A stretch of 38,745 nt of DNA. Origin: Variovorax sp. JS1663. GTDB taxonomy: Bacteria > Pseudomonadota > Gammaproteobacteria > Burkholderiales > Burkholderiaceae_C. Position numbers and translations under genes: made by a program. The stretch lies in assembly GCF_002157355.1 (NCBI RefSeq), contig NZ_LYMK01000056.1, positions 1 to 38,745 on the forward strand. The letters run 5' to 3'. This document shows, one piece after another, positions 14,472-23,332 of this stretch. The notes beneath the pieces are model-generated. The model had not been told where the DNA came from, did no database searches, and worked only from the letters and a program-made list of their open reading frames with translations. Within the stretch, counting starts at the first letter, position 1. Every line of letters begins with the position of its first letter.

Positions 14472-16109
14472 TCACCCGATCGGCGGGCGCGAAGGCGGAT
14501 CATCCGCTGCTTCATCAGGCTGAGGCTTTTCAGCAGTGAACGCGTCCGAGACCGCCGACGCAACCTTTGCCCAGAGGGCGTCATTCTGCAAAGCGGGGAA
14601 GCGCTTCGCCAATTTGCCGGAGCGCACGCCGTCATTCTCGCGGGCCGATCGGACGATCGCGTCGATGTCCGCATCCGGCCCTTCGATCAGCTCCTTCACT
14701 GCCGAGCGTGCCTGATCGATGCTGCGGAAGACGAATGCCTGGGCATGCATCTCCTGCTGGATGGTGCGCTGAAGCAGGCCGGCGGTGTATTCGACCTGGC
14801 TTGTCAGATCCGGGAACCGCCAGGCTGGCCGGGCATCGGCGTATGCGTCGAACTGAAAGTTCGACAGGACGCCGTCGGGTTGCTCCTGCGGTTCCCTTGT
14901 GAACCTGTACCGGTCGGCATATCTGTCCATGAGGGGGCGCGAGAAGGCCTCGAGCGCTGCGTCGTAGCGCGCGCGCTCCACCGAATGTTCGGTGATCAGG
15001 GCCGAGATCGGAATGATGAAGGGCGCGTGGATCGCCCCGTCCCGGCGCAAGACGTCGTTGACCAGGAACCGGTGCACACGGCCATTGCCATCGGCCAGCG
15101 GATGGATGAAGACGAACCCGAACGAGGCGACCGCTGCGCGCGCGGTCGGCGACGCGCCCGTTGTTCGCTCGATGAAGGTCTTCAGGCCCTCCAGCATGGG
15201 CGCCACGTCGGGCCAGTCGGGGGCGACGTAGTGAACGACGTTCTCGAAGTGAACCGCTTGTCCCACGAAGACAGGGGAGCGCCGAAGGCCGAACGAGGCG
15301 AGGGTGGTCACGTCGCCCAGGATGTCTTTTTGCAGCGTGGCCAAGGCGTCGGGCGTGAGCGGTGCATCGCCGGCGCCGGTCCTCGTTTCCATCACGGCGG
15401 CGAATCGCTGGACGCGCGTCACCTGGTCTTGCTCTCCTTCGATCTGGAAGCTCGAGCGACTCTCCCGAAGGGTCATCCACACGGCGCTTCGTCGAAGGAC
15501 CTCCGCGCCGAATTCGGCCTCTTCCCGGCCCAGCGCGCCGGCGAGATCGAACTGCAGGGCCTCGCGGACCGCAGGTCCAAGGCGCACGGTGGGGCAGAAG
15601 TCCTTCGTTCCCGGCATGTTGTCCCGGACACGCCAGCGACTCACCGTGACGCTGGAGGTCGCGACGAGCTGGTCTTCAGGATGCAGCGCCTCGACGTAGT
15701 TCCCCCTGGCCACGCCGTTCTCGATCGGCACCTCGCGTCCAGTGAGCCATTCGTAAAAGAAACCTGCGCGCCGGGCGTATTGGCCTGTCGGCTCCGCGCG
15801 CAACCAGTCAGCGAGCTGCTGCGCGTCTATCCGCTCGAAGAGGCGGGCCAGGAGCTCGAGATGCGCCCCCTCGTGCTTGAGCATGAAGGTCAGGTGCGCC
15901 TGCAGGGTGGCCGCGGGCCGCATGTGCTCCTGGTGCACCTCGCGCCGGTACGCCGGATGGAGTACGGTCTGTCTGCGCGGGCCTATTTCGCTGCGGACAA
16001 AGAGCGGCTGGACCAGCGCCAGGCCGAACGCACGCACCAGCCAGGCGCCGCCGATGGGGTCCATCCCCTCGGCGCGGGCGGTTTGAGGTCCCGAAACTTT
16101 CGCTTCCAT
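14472..16109 (-). CDS. Fic-domain protein with N-terminal self-inhibition motif (class II)
   Basis: 545 residues. The Fic core motif HPLADGNGRVHR is at residues 336-347: catalytic His336, with Asp340 and the GNGR loop for Mg-ATP, so an AMPylation-type transfer to a protein hydroxyl is expected. The F of the usual HxFx signature is Leu. An inhibitory helix motif S(220)FQIE(224)G(225) precedes the core, which defines class II Fic proteins that clamp their own active site through the Glu. No small partner antitoxin gene is adjacent, which fits self-inhibition. The C-terminal 150 residues are helical and unrecognised, perhaps a target-binding or DNA-binding part. Base composition looks less GC-rich than its neighbours, suggesting acquisition. 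Target unknown. Confidence 0.9.
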   Translation of the reverse strand: MEAKVSGPQTARAEGMDPIGGAWLVRAFGLALVQPLFVRSEIGPRRQTVLHPAYRREVHQEHMRPAATLQAHLTFMLKHEGAHLELLARLFERIDAQQLADWLRAEPTGQYARRAGFFYEWLTGREVPIENGVARGNYVEALHPEDQLVATSSVTVSRWRVRDNMPGTKDFCPTVRLGPAVREALQFDLAGALGREEAEFGAEVLRRSAVWMTLRESRSSFQIEGEQDQVTRVQRFAAVMETRTGAGDAPLTPDALATLQKDILGDVTTLASFGLRRSPVFVGQAVHFENVVHYVAPDWPDVAPMLEGLKTFIERTTGASPTARAAVASFGFVFIHPLADGNGRVHRFLVNDVLRRDGAIHAPFIIPISALITEHSVERARYDAALEAFSRPLMDRYADRYRFTREPQEQPDGVLSNFQFDAYADARPAWRFPDLTSQVEYTAGLLQRTIQQEMHAQAFVFRSIDQARSAVKELIEGPDADIDAIVRSARENDGVRSGKLAKRFPALQNDALWAKVASAVSDAFTAEKPQPDEAADDPPSRPPIG

Positions 16110-16122
16110 GCGCCATGCTAGC

Positions 16123-16181
16123 CATAAAAAGGGTTAGCAGTGCATAAAAACAATTTTTCCGGGCAAGGATTGCATAAAAAC
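16123..16181 (-). promoter_or_regulatory. Three phased TTTTTATG repeats upstream of fic
   Basis: CATAAAAA (plus strand) occurs at 16123-16130, 16143-16150 and 16173-16180; the last two extend to TGCATAAAAAC. Spacings are exactly 20 and 30 bp, so the copies sit on the same face of the helix. The first copy is 14 bp from the fic start codon. Direct phased copies look like a regulator binding array overlapping the promoter. Confidence 0.5.
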
Positions 16182-16216
16182 CGTTTGGGACACCGTCGTG
16201 CCCACGGGCGATGCAC

Positions 16217-17050
16217 TCAGGCCGCCTTCGGCTCCGGCAGCACCGACGTGAGCGCGAAGTCGACGAGGCGCAGCCAGGTCTCCTCGAGGCCCATGATGTT
16301 GTGATGGTCCGAGCCGCCGATGGTCTGCACGCTGACCGGCGTGGGCCATGCATCGATCAGCTTGTGCGAGCGCTCGTGCGGGACCACGTCGTCGCGCTCC
16401 GCCAGCAGCACCTGCGTCTTCGCCGCGACTTCCTTGCAGTGCGACAGCGAATCGAAGCGGTGCCGCAGCAGCAGCGACAGCGGCACGAGCGGGAAGCGCC
16501 GCTTCGCCACCTCGAGCAGCGAGTCGTAGGGCGTGATCAGCTGCAGGCTCGCGAACTCCTGCCGCGCCACGAGCTGGATGGCCACGCCCGTGCCCAGGCT
16601 GCGGCCGACCACGTGCAGACGCGCGTGCGGAAACGCGTGGCGCAGATGACGGGTGAGCTGGCCCGCGTCCTGCACCGAGGCGAGCTCGGAAGGGTGTCCC
16701 TCCGAGTCGGCCACGCCGCGGTAGTTGATCGCGGCGAAGCCGAAGCCCTCCGGCAGCCAGTGCAGCGCCTGCGCGGTCGCGCGCACATCTTCGCCGCGGC
16801 CGGCGAAGTAGATGAACAGGTCCTGCAGCGCCTCCTCGCCATGCGGGTGGTAGACGTAGCCGCGGACCATGCCGCCCGGCACGGTGTGCGAATAGGTGGA
16901 GAAGTCCTCGGACAGGTGGACGACGGGCAGTCTGCCGGCCTTGAACAGGATGTGCCCCTGGCGCGTCGCGAGAAGGGCCCAGTAGGCGGCGATGCTTCCG
17001 ATGGCGGCGGCCGACGCCGAGAGTGCAATGCGGGAGGCTCTGGATGGCAA
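16217..17050 (-). CDS. Membrane-anchored alpha/beta hydrolase
   Basis: 277 residues with an N-terminal hydrophobic segment (about 8-27) that probably anchors it in the inner membrane with the catalytic domain outside. The fold's landmarks are visible: nucleophile elbow GRSLGTG with Ser151, acid in AERDDVV (Asp220 or Asp221), and His249/250 in GGSDHHN. The arrangement resembles BEM46/YfhR-type serine hydrolases; the substrate is unknown. It follows the small membrane protein gene on the same strand with an 82-bp gap and could be transcribed alone. Confidence 0.85.
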   Translation of the reverse strand: MPSRASRIALSASAAAIGSIAAYWALLATRQGHILFKAGRLPVVHLSEDFSTYSHTVPGGMVRGYVYHPHGEEALQDLFIYFAGRGEDVRATAQALHWLPEGFGFAAINYRGVADSEGHPSELASVQDAGQLTRHLRHAFPHARLHVVGRSLGTGVAIQLVARQEFASLQLITPYDSLLEVAKRRFPLVPLSLLLRHRFDSLSHCKEVAAKTQVLLAERDDVVPHERSHKLIDAWPTPVSVQTIGGSDHHNIMGLEETWLRLVDFALTSVLPEPKAA

Positions 17051-17132
17051 GAGGTGTGCTCCGAATCAGGCTGTGTAGTGTCGCAGTTTCGCGCCTTCCT
17101 CTTCCAAGAGCCCCACAGGGGAGCGCCGCCAG

Positions 17133-17483
17133 TCAGTTCAGCCGGAACAGCATGAACACCTGCACCAGGCGCACCGACAGCCCGACATAGGCCAGCACCA
17201 TGGCGAGCCGCAGCAGGGTGGGGTGCCGGCGCCTGGCCAGGCTGCGCAGGCCGTCGTAGAGGTTGAGCAGCAGCAGCAGGACGCCGACGGCCGCGACGGC
17301 ATAGCCGGCGAAGTGGATGGTCCAGGTGGCCGGCGTGGGCGACTGGAGCGGATGGTGGGTGGCGAACACCCCCGCCGCAATGATGACGGTGCAGGTGATC
17401 ACGTTGCGGGCGTGGGTGAACACGGTGTCCAGCCCCTCCTCGTCGAAGAGTTCGCGGGTGAGGTTCGATTCGGAAAGTTTCAT
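17133..17483 (-). CDS. Small inner-membrane protein of unknown function
   Basis: 116 residues. A charged, acidic N-terminus (about 1-25) is followed by three hydrophobic segments (about 29-43, 54-75 and 91-112), with an Arg-rich cytoplasmic loop (LRSLARRRHP) between the last two. No known domain is recognised. It stands between the AraC gene and the hydrolase, all on the minus strand, but with gaps of 135 and 82 bp. Codon use is like its neighbours, supporting a real gene. Confidence 0.7.
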   Translation of the reverse strand: MKLSESNLTRELFDEEGLDTVFTHARNVITCTVIIAAGVFATHHPLQSPTPATWTIHFAGYAVAAVGVLLLLLNLYDGLRSLARRRHPTLLRLAMVLAYVGLSVRLVQVFMLFRLN

Positions 17484-17618
17484 GGCTGGGCCCTGTGCAT
17501 GTCGGCTGGATCGGCAGCCGCAAGACTAGGGGCCCGGGCGTGCGAAGTCGTCGTGAAGCGGTCGGACTTCGGTCTTGCTTCGGTCCGGTCGGGACCTGGA
17601 AGGCCCAGGCCGGCCGGG

Positions 17619-18506
17619 CTATTCCACGATGCCGTTGCGCGCCGAAGGCGGCTGCAGCGCATCCAGCGCGGAGAGGCGCCGGTATTCGCCGGGCACCACC
17701 GCGTAGGTGCTCAGGAAGGTCTTGTGCAGGTGGCTCTGGTCGCTGAAGCCGGCGGCATGCGCGGCGTAGGTGACCAGCGCGCCGCCGGCGATCAGGTCGC
17801 GCGCGTACTCGATGCGGTGGCCCACCAGCAGCTCGTGCGGCGTGAAGCCCCAGGCGCTCTTGAAGCGGCGCTGCAGGTGCACCGGGTGCCATCCCACCGC
17901 CTCGGCCAGGCCGTCGAGCGTGAGGCGCTGGTGGAAGCCGGAGGCGATCAGCTCGTAGAGGCGGTTCACGCGGTCGTCGCCGCTGTCCACCACGCCGGCA
18001 AGGCCCGCCGGCTCGGCGGCCTGACGCGGCATCCATTGCGCCAGCCGCTCGCGCAGCAGCACGCGGCCGATGACGCCGGCCTCGGCGTTGCCGCGCGCGG
18101 CCTCCTGGAGCAGCCGGTGGCATTCGAGGAAGTCCTGCGCGGTGGAGGCTTGCGAGAACACCGCCACCGCCGCATCGCCCTCGGCGGGCGCGGTGACGGC
18201 GTCGTCTCCCTCCACGGGGCTCACGCAGCGCGCGACCGCGAAGCTGCAGTACATCGCGTCCTCGCGCCAGGGCGTGCCGCGCGCCTGCACCGAATGCCAC
18301 ACGTGCGGCGCGATGCGCAGCAGCGTGCCGGGCGGCACCACCGTCGTGCCGCGCGGGGTGCGCACGTGCAGCTCGGTGTCGCACACGGACAGCGTGAAGC
18401 CCACGTGCCGGTGCGGCCGGATCTCGCGCTGCATGAAGCGGTTGGCCGTGAACTGCAGACCTGCGAGGTCCACGTCGCGCCAATAGCAGGAGTCGAGGAG
18501 TTCCAT
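17619..18506 (-). CDS. AraC-family transcriptional regulator
   Basis: 295 residues. The N-terminal half is a cupin-like sensing domain (REIRPHRHVGFTLSVCD, PPGTLLRIAPHVWHSVQ), and the C-terminal ~100 residues hold two helix-turn-helix units (LTLDGLAEAVGWHPVHLQRR and the AAHAAGFSDQSHLHKTF stretch). It is divergent from the peptide-importer operon, with a 224-bp shared upstream region that contains the 18-bp repeat 23 bp from its start codon. It is therefore a plausible local regulator of that operon, answering to a small ligand. The start at 18506 fits the usual beginning of the cupin domain. Confidence 0.88.
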   Translation of the reverse strand: MELLDSCYWRDVDLAGLQFTANRFMQREIRPHRHVGFTLSVCDTELHVRTPRGTTVVPPGTLLRIAPHVWHSVQARGTPWREDAMYCSFAVARCVSPVEGDDAVTAPAEGDAAVAVFSQASTAQDFLECHRLLQEAARGNAEAGVIGRVLLRERLAQWMPRQAAEPAGLAGVVDSGDDRVNRLYELIASGFHQRLTLDGLAEAVGWHPVHLQRRFKSAWGFTPHELLVGHRIEYARDLIAGGALVTYAAHAAGFSDQSHLHKTFLSTYAVVPGEYRRLSALDALQPPSARNGIVE

Positions 18507-18528
18507 CGAAGCCCAGGTCCAGCGGACC

Positions 18529-18546
18529 TTAAGAATTTACAAGGCG
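18529..18546 (+). promoter_or_regulatory. 18-bp repeat copy 1, upstream of the importer operon
   Basis: TTAAGAATTTACAAGGCG, identical to the copy at 25396-25413. With one preceding C it forms the dyad CTT-N3-AATT-N3-AAG. It is followed by the inverted repeat GGCGAC/GTCGCC (18543-18557) and a 9-bp hairpin with one G-T pair (18577-18597). It lies between araC and the solute-binding protein gene. A shared activator site or promoter element is likely. Confidence 0.6.
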
Positions 18547-18730
18547 ACGGCGTCGCCCCTTGGTAATTTCGCGGTCATCGATTGCGGCGCAGTCGATTCA
18601 CCGATTCGAAGGGGCGCAAGCATGCCAGTGCCGATCGATTCTGTGAAGGGCGATCGGCATCTTCGCCATGCACGGCGTGCGTGGGGAATGCGCTCGTGCA
18701 AACCAATGTTTTCGAACCGGAGAAGAACCC

Positions 18731-20308
18731 ATGAGATGGAGACAAGGCCGCCTGCGCGACTGGCTGTGCGCGGCGGCGATGGCCCTGTGCGCCTGCACGC
18801 TGCCGGCGCAGGAATTGCGCATCGGCCTGAGCAGCAGCCCCAGCACGGTGGACCCGCACTTCTACAACAACGATGCCGTGAGCGCGGTGGTGAGCCATGC
18901 CTACGAGACCCTGGTGGCCCTGGACCCCGACACGCGCCTGGTGCCCGCGCTGGCCGCCTCGTGGCGCGCGGTCGACGAGACCACCTGGGAGTTCAAGCTG
19001 CGCGACGGCGTGAAGTTCCACGACGGCAGCACCCTCAGCGCGGAGGACGTGCTGTTCTCGCTCGAGCGGCCCGCGGCCATCGCCAACAGCCCGAGCTCCT
19101 TCGCCACCTACACGCGCGCCATCACGGGCAGGAAGGCGATCGACCGGCTGACGGTGCGGCTGAGCACCGCCGCGCCGTATCCGCTGCTGCCCAATGACCT
19201 GACGCGCATCTTCATCGTCTCGAAGAAGGCGGCCGAGCGCGCGAGCACGGACGACTTCAACCAGGTCAAGGTCGATGCCGGCACCGGCCCCTTCAGGATC
19301 GTCAAGTTCACGCCCGGCGCCTCGGTGCAGTTCGCGCGCTTCGACGACTACTGGGGTGCGAAGCCGGCCTGGTCGGCGCTGACGCTGCGCATGCTGCCGG
19401 CCGACTCGGCGCGCATGGCGGCGCTGCTGTCGGGCGACGTGCAGCTGGTCGAGAACGTGCAGGCCAACCTGGTCTCGCAGTTCCGGCAGAACAAGGACCT
19501 CGCGGTGTTCGACAAGGTGTCCAGCCGCGTGATGTTCCTCTACACCGACCACCGCGACAGCTCGCCTTTCGTCACCGACAAGGAGGGCCGGCCGCTTGCG
19601 GCCAACCCGCTGAAGGACGCGCGCGTGCGCCAGGCCATCTCGAAGCTGATCGACCGCAAGGTGCTGGCCGAGCGGGTGATGGACCGGCTGGCCGTGCCCA
19701 CCGGCAACATCGCGCCGCCCGGCATGTTCGGCCACAACCCGAGGCTGAAGCCGGAGCCGGTCGACGTGCCCGGCGCGCGGCGATTGCTCGCCGAGGCGGG
19801 CTACCCGGAAGGCTTCGGGCTCACGCTCTTCGGCCCCAACGACCGCTACATCAACGACGAGCAGGTGGTGCAGGCCATCGGCCAGATGCTCGCGCGCGGC
19901 GGCATCGCGACCAAGGTGCAGGTCTCCCCGATGTCGACCTACGTGGGGCGCGCCTCGAAGAAGGAGCTCGGCTTCGGCCTGCTGGGCTGGGGCGTGGGCG
20001 GCGGCGAGCCTTCGGGCGCGATGCGCGGCCTGCTGGGCACGCCCGACAAGGACAAGGGCATGGGCGCGACCAACTGGAGCAGCTATGCCAGCCCGCCCTT
20101 CGACGCGCTGCTGACCGAGGCGCTGCGCACGGTGGACGACCGCCGGCGCGAGCAGCTGCTGCAGGACGCGGCCGAGCTCGCGCTCGCGAAGGACGCCGCC
20201 ATCATCCCGCTCTACCACCAGGTCGCGACCTGGGCCGCGCGCAAGGGAATCGCCTTCGTGCCGCGGGTGGACGAGTTCACGCTGGCCCACCAGGTCCGGC
20301 CGGATTGA
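18731..20308 (+). CDS. Peptide/opine-type ABC transporter solute-binding protein
   Basis: 525 residues, family 5 extracellular binding protein (DppA/OppA type). A signal peptide with Arg-rich start and hydrophobic core ends near LPAQE (about residue 28), cleaved by ordinary signal peptidase; there is no clear lipobox. Family features include the first strand LRIGLSSSPSTVDPHFYN, LVPALAASWRAVDETTWEFK, KFHDGSTLSAEDV and TGPFRIVKF. The ATG at 18731 has GGAG upstream and removes a frame extension without signal character. It begins a tightly spaced six-gene operon whose other members encode a deacylase and the transporter proper. The ligand is likely a di- or oligopeptide or N-acylated amino acid; sequence alone does not decide. 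Confidence 0.9.
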   Translation: MRWRQGRLRDWLCAAAMALCACTLPAQELRIGLSSSPSTVDPHFYNNDAVSAVVSHAYETLVALDPDTRLVPALAASWRAVDETTWEFKLRDGVKFHDGSTLSAEDVLFSLERPAAIANSPSSFATYTRAITGRKAIDRLTVRLSTAAPYPLLPNDLTRIFIVSKKAAERASTDDFNQVKVDAGTGPFRIVKFTPGASVQFARFDDYWGAKPAWSALTLRMLPADSARMAALLSGDVQLVENVQANLVSQFRQNKDLAVFDKVSSRVMFLYTDHRDSSPFVTDKEGRPLAANPLKDARVRQAISKLIDRKVLAERVMDRLAVPTGNIAPPGMFGHNPRLKPEPVDVPGARRLLAEAGYPEGFGLTLFGPNDRYINDEQVVQAIGQMLARGGIATKVQVSPMSTYVGRASKKELGFGLLGWGVGGGEPSGAMRGLLGTPDKDKGMGATNWSSYASPPFDALLTEALRTVDDRRREQLLQDAAELALAKDAAIIPLYHQVATWAARKGIAFVPRVDEFTLAHQVRPD

Positions 20309-20326
20309 GGGAAGGGCGAGTCACCC

Positions 20327-21346
20327 ATGCTGCAGCAGCTCGACCACCTGCCCACCGGCTTCATGATGGCGTCCGCGCGCGACCTGCATCGCGTGCTGCC
20401 TGCGCCCAGCCTCATCCACCTGCCCGGCGACGAGCCGCGGCCGCTGTTCGTCTCGATCCTGCTGCACGGCAATGAGGACGTGGGGCTGCGCGCGCTGCAA
20501 TCGGTGCTGGCCAGCCGCGGTACGCGCCACCTGCCGCGGGCGCTGTCGATCTTCGTCGGCAACGTGGACGCGGCGCGGGCCGGCGTGCGCCGGCTCGACG
20601 GGCAGCCGGACTTCAACCGCATCTGGTCCACCGCGCCGCCTGCCACGCCCCATGAGCACATGGCGGCGGCGGTGGTGGAGATCATGAAGCAGCGCGCGCC
20701 CTTCGCCGCGCTGGACCTGCACAACAACTCCGGCCGCAATCCGCTCTACAGCTGCCTGCCCGGCACTGCGCCGCAGCACCAGCGGCTGGCGCGGCTGTTC
20801 TCGCCGCTGGCCTTGCTGATCGAGTCGCAGCCCTCGCTGGGCTCGGCCTTCGCGCCGATCTGCCCGAGCATCAGCTGCGAGTGCGGCGAGATCGGCAGCG
20901 CCCAGGGCGTGTTCCGCGCGGCGGCGCTGATCGACAAGTGCCTGCGCGCGGCGCCGTCGCTGTTCGAGGACGGGGAGGGTGATGGCGAGGGCGGCCCGCT
21001 CGAGATCTACCAGGCCTTCGCGGTGCTGAAGGTGGCGGAGGCGCTCTCGCTGTCCTGCGACGGCACGGAGGCCGACGTCGGCCTGTCGCCGGAGATCGAG
21101 TCGCTCAATTTCCGCGACCTGCCTGCGGGCCACCCCATCGCATCGGTGCGGGCCGCACTGCCGGTGGAGCCGCTGCAGGCCTTCGGGCTGGACGGCGCGC
21201 GCATCGCGGGCCTGTTCGAGCAGGCCGGCGCGCAGCTGCTTCTTGCGCAGCCGGCCATCGCCGCCATGCTCACGCGCGACCTGCGCGCCATCCGCCAGGA
21301 CTGCCTGGGCTACCTGATGCGGCGCGTGCCTCATCCCGTCTGCTGA
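20327..21346 (+). CDS. M14-family zinc deacylase/carboxypeptidase (AstE/aspartoacylase-like)
   Basis: 339 residues. Zinc ligands are visible as HGNE (His47, Glu50) and LDLHNNSGRNP (His132), substrate-side residues in DFNRIW (Asn97, Arg98), and the catalytic Glu in CECGEIG (Glu185 or Glu188). This is the pattern of the succinylglutamate desuccinylase/aspartoacylase branch, which frees amino acids from N-acyl forms. There is no signal peptide, so it acts in the cytoplasm. Its place between the binding protein and the permeases suggests that it processes the imported compound, making an N-acyl or modified amino acid a better ligand guess than plain peptides. It is 18 bp after the binding protein gene and 8 bp before the permease gene. 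Confidence 0.85.
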   Translation: MLQQLDHLPTGFMMASARDLHRVLPAPSLIHLPGDEPRPLFVSILLHGNEDVGLRALQSVLASRGTRHLPRALSIFVGNVDAARAGVRRLDGQPDFNRIWSTAPPATPHEHMAAAVVEIMKQRAPFAALDLHNNSGRNPLYSCLPGTAPQHQRLARLFSPLALLIESQPSLGSAFAPICPSISCECGEIGSAQGVFRAAALIDKCLRAAPSLFEDGEGDGEGGPLEIYQAFAVLKVAEALSLSCDGTEADVGLSPEIESLNFRDLPAGHPIASVRAALPVEPLQAFGLDGARIAGLFEQAGAQLLLAQPAIAAMLTRDLRAIRQDCLGYLMRRVPHPVC

Positions 21347-21354
21347 AGGTTCCC

Positions 21355-22335
21355 ATGCTCGCCTTCGTGATCCGGCGCCTCGGGCAAAGCCTGCTCGTGC
21401 TCTTCGCCATGTCGCTGCTGGTCTTCGCCAGCGTCTACCTGATCGGCAATCCGGCCGACATCCTGATCAGCATGGATGCGGACCAGGCCGAGCGGGCCCG
21501 GCTGGTCCGGTCCATGGGGCTGGACCAGCCGCTGCCGCTGCAGTACCTCCACTTCCTCTGGCGCGCGCTGCACGGCGACCTGGGCCAGTCCTTCGTGCAC
21601 GGCGTGCCGGCCCTCGCGCTGGTGTTCGAGCGCCTGCCGGCCACGCTGGAGCTGGCCGCGGTCGCGATGGCCATCGCGATGGGTATCGGCCTGCCGCTGG
21701 GCCTGTGGGCCGGGCTGCAGCCCGAGTCCTTCGCCGGGCGCGCGATCATGACCGGCTCGATCCTCGGCTTCTCGCTCCCGACCTTCTGGGTGGGCCTGAT
21801 GCTGATCCTGCTGTTCTCGGTGCAGCTGGGCTGGCTGCCGGCCGGCGGGCGCGGGCCCACGACCGAGGTGCTCGGCGTGCAGCTCTCGCTCTTCAGCGTG
21901 GAAGGCTGGAAGCACCTGCTGCTGCCGGCGCTCAATCTGGCGCTGTTCAAGCTCGCGCTGGTCACCCGGCTCACACGGGCCGGCACGCGCGAGGCGCTGA
22001 CGCAGGACTACGTGAAGTTCGCGCGCGCCAAGGGTCTGTCGCCGGCGCGGGTGGTCGGCGTGCACGTGCTCAAGAACATCCTGGTGCCGATCGTCACGGT
22101 GATGGCGCTGGAGTTCGGCGCGCTGGTGGCTTTCGCGGCCGTGACCGAGACCATCTTCGCCTGGCCCGGCGCGGGCAAGCTGATCATCGAATCGATCGGC
22201 CTGCTCGACCGGCCGGTGGTGGTGGCCTACCTGCTGGTGGTGGTGGCGATGTTCACGCTGCTCAACCTGCTGGTGGACATCGCCTACTCGGCGCTGGACC
22301 CGCGCGTGCGGCTGGGCGACGCGGCGGCGGCCTGA
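21355..22335 (+). CDS. ABC transporter permease, DppB type
   Basis: 326 residues and six hydrophobic segments. The N-terminal segment MLAFVIRRLGQSLLVLFAMS is typical of DppB/OppB. The cytoplasmic coupling loop (TREALTQDYVKFARAKGLSP then ARVVGVHVLKNILVPIVTV) contacts the ATPases. It pairs with the next permease to form the membrane channel of the importer. It starts 8 bp after the deacylase stop. Confidence 0.95.
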   Translation: MLAFVIRRLGQSLLVLFAMSLLVFASVYLIGNPADILISMDADQAERARLVRSMGLDQPLPLQYLHFLWRALHGDLGQSFVHGVPALALVFERLPATLELAAVAMAIAMGIGLPLGLWAGLQPESFAGRAIMTGSILGFSLPTFWVGLMLILLFSVQLGWLPAGGRGPTTEVLGVQLSLFSVEGWKHLLLPALNLALFKLALVTRLTRAGTREALTQDYVKFARAKGLSPARVVGVHVLKNILVPIVTVMALEFGALVAFAAVTETIFAWPGAGKLIIESIGLLDRPVVVAYLLVVVAMFTLLNLLVDIAYSALDPRVRLGDAAAA

Positions 22336-22373
22336 GGCGCTTTCCCTTTCACCCCTTTCACTAGGACATCCCA

Positions 22374-23327
22374 ATGAGTACGCAATTCGCCACGCTGGGC
22401 GAGGCGGCCGAGCGGCCCGCCCCGGCGAACGGAAAGGCCGCGGCTGAGGCCGCCGAATCGCCGTTTCGACTGTTCCTGCGGCAGTACGCCGAGTCGCGCC
22501 TTGCCCTGGCCGGTGCGCTGGTGCTGCTCCTGTTGGCATTGGGCGCGCTGTTCGCGCCGCTGATCGCGCCGCAGAACCCCTACGACCTGGCGCAGCTCGA
22601 CATCCTGGATGCGCGGCTGCCGCCGGGCGCGCACGGTGACGCCGGCCGCCTCTATCTGCTGGGCACGGACGAGCAGGGCCGCGACATGCTCTCGGCCATG
22701 CTCTACGGCCTGCGCATCTCGCTGGCCGTCGGCATCGCCGCCACGCTGGCCGCGCTCTCGCTGGGCAGCACGCTGGGCCTGCTGGCCGCCTATGCGGGCG
22801 GGCGCCTCGACGCCTTCCTGATGCGGGTGGTGGACATCCAATTGTCCTTCCCGGCCATCCTGCTGGCCCTGGTGCTGATCACGGTTCTCAAGCCCGGCGT
22901 GGGCAACGTGGCGCTGGCACTGGTGGCGGTGCAGTGGGCCTACTACGCGCGCACCGTGCGCGCCGCGGCGCTGGTCGAGCGCCGCCGGGAATACGTCGAG
23001 GCCGCGCAGGGCCTGGGCCTGTCGGGCGCGCGCGTGGTATTTCGCCACCTGCTGCCGAACTGCCTGCCGCCGGTGATCGTGGTGGCGGCGCTGCAGGTGG
23101 CCAATGCGATCTCGCTGGAGGCGACGCTGTCTTTCCTCGGCATCGGCGTGCCGATCACCGAGCCCTCGCTGGGCCTCCTGATCGCCAACGGCCAGCCCTC
23201 GCTGCTCGCAGGCCAGCACTGGATGTCGGTGTACCCGGGCGTGCTGCTGCTGCTCACCATCCTGGCCATCAACCTGGTGGCCGACCAGCTGCGGGACGTG
23301 CTGAACCCGCGGCTTGCCAAAGGATGA
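22374..23327 (+). CDS. ABC transporter permease, DppC type
   Basis: 317 residues. A cytoplasmic N-terminal tail is followed by the first membrane helix and the DppC/OppC features (LLGTDEQGRDMLSAMLYGLR; coupling loop REYVEAAQGLGLSGARVVFR; ISLEATLSFLGIG). It is the second half of the membrane channel. The 38-bp gap to the previous gene contains a short CCTTTCAC-type direct repeat and no sign of a terminator. Its stop overlaps or touches the start of the ATPase gene (ATGA at 23324). Confidence 0.95.
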   Translation: MSTQFATLGEAAERPAPANGKAAAEAAESPFRLFLRQYAESRLALAGALVLLLLALGALFAPLIAPQNPYDLAQLDILDARLPPGAHGDAGRLYLLGTDEQGRDMLSAMLYGLRISLAVGIAATLAALSLGSTLGLLAAYAGGRLDAFLMRVVDIQLSFPAILLALVLITVLKPGVGNVALALVAVQWAYYARTVRAAALVERRREYVEAAQGLGLSGARVVFRHLLPNCLPPVIVVAALQVANAISLEATLSFLGIGVPITEPSLGLLIANGQPSLLAGQHWMSVYPGVLLLLTILAINLVADQLRDVLNPRLAKG

Positions 23328-23332
23328 GCGCG

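Noticed and set aside
18577..18597. The hairpin after 18-bp repeat copy 1 as part of one conserved composite element with the hairpin after copy 2
   Set aside because: Distances from the repeat (about 31 versus 52-61 bp) and stem sequences differ, so only the 18-bp word itself is supported as shared.
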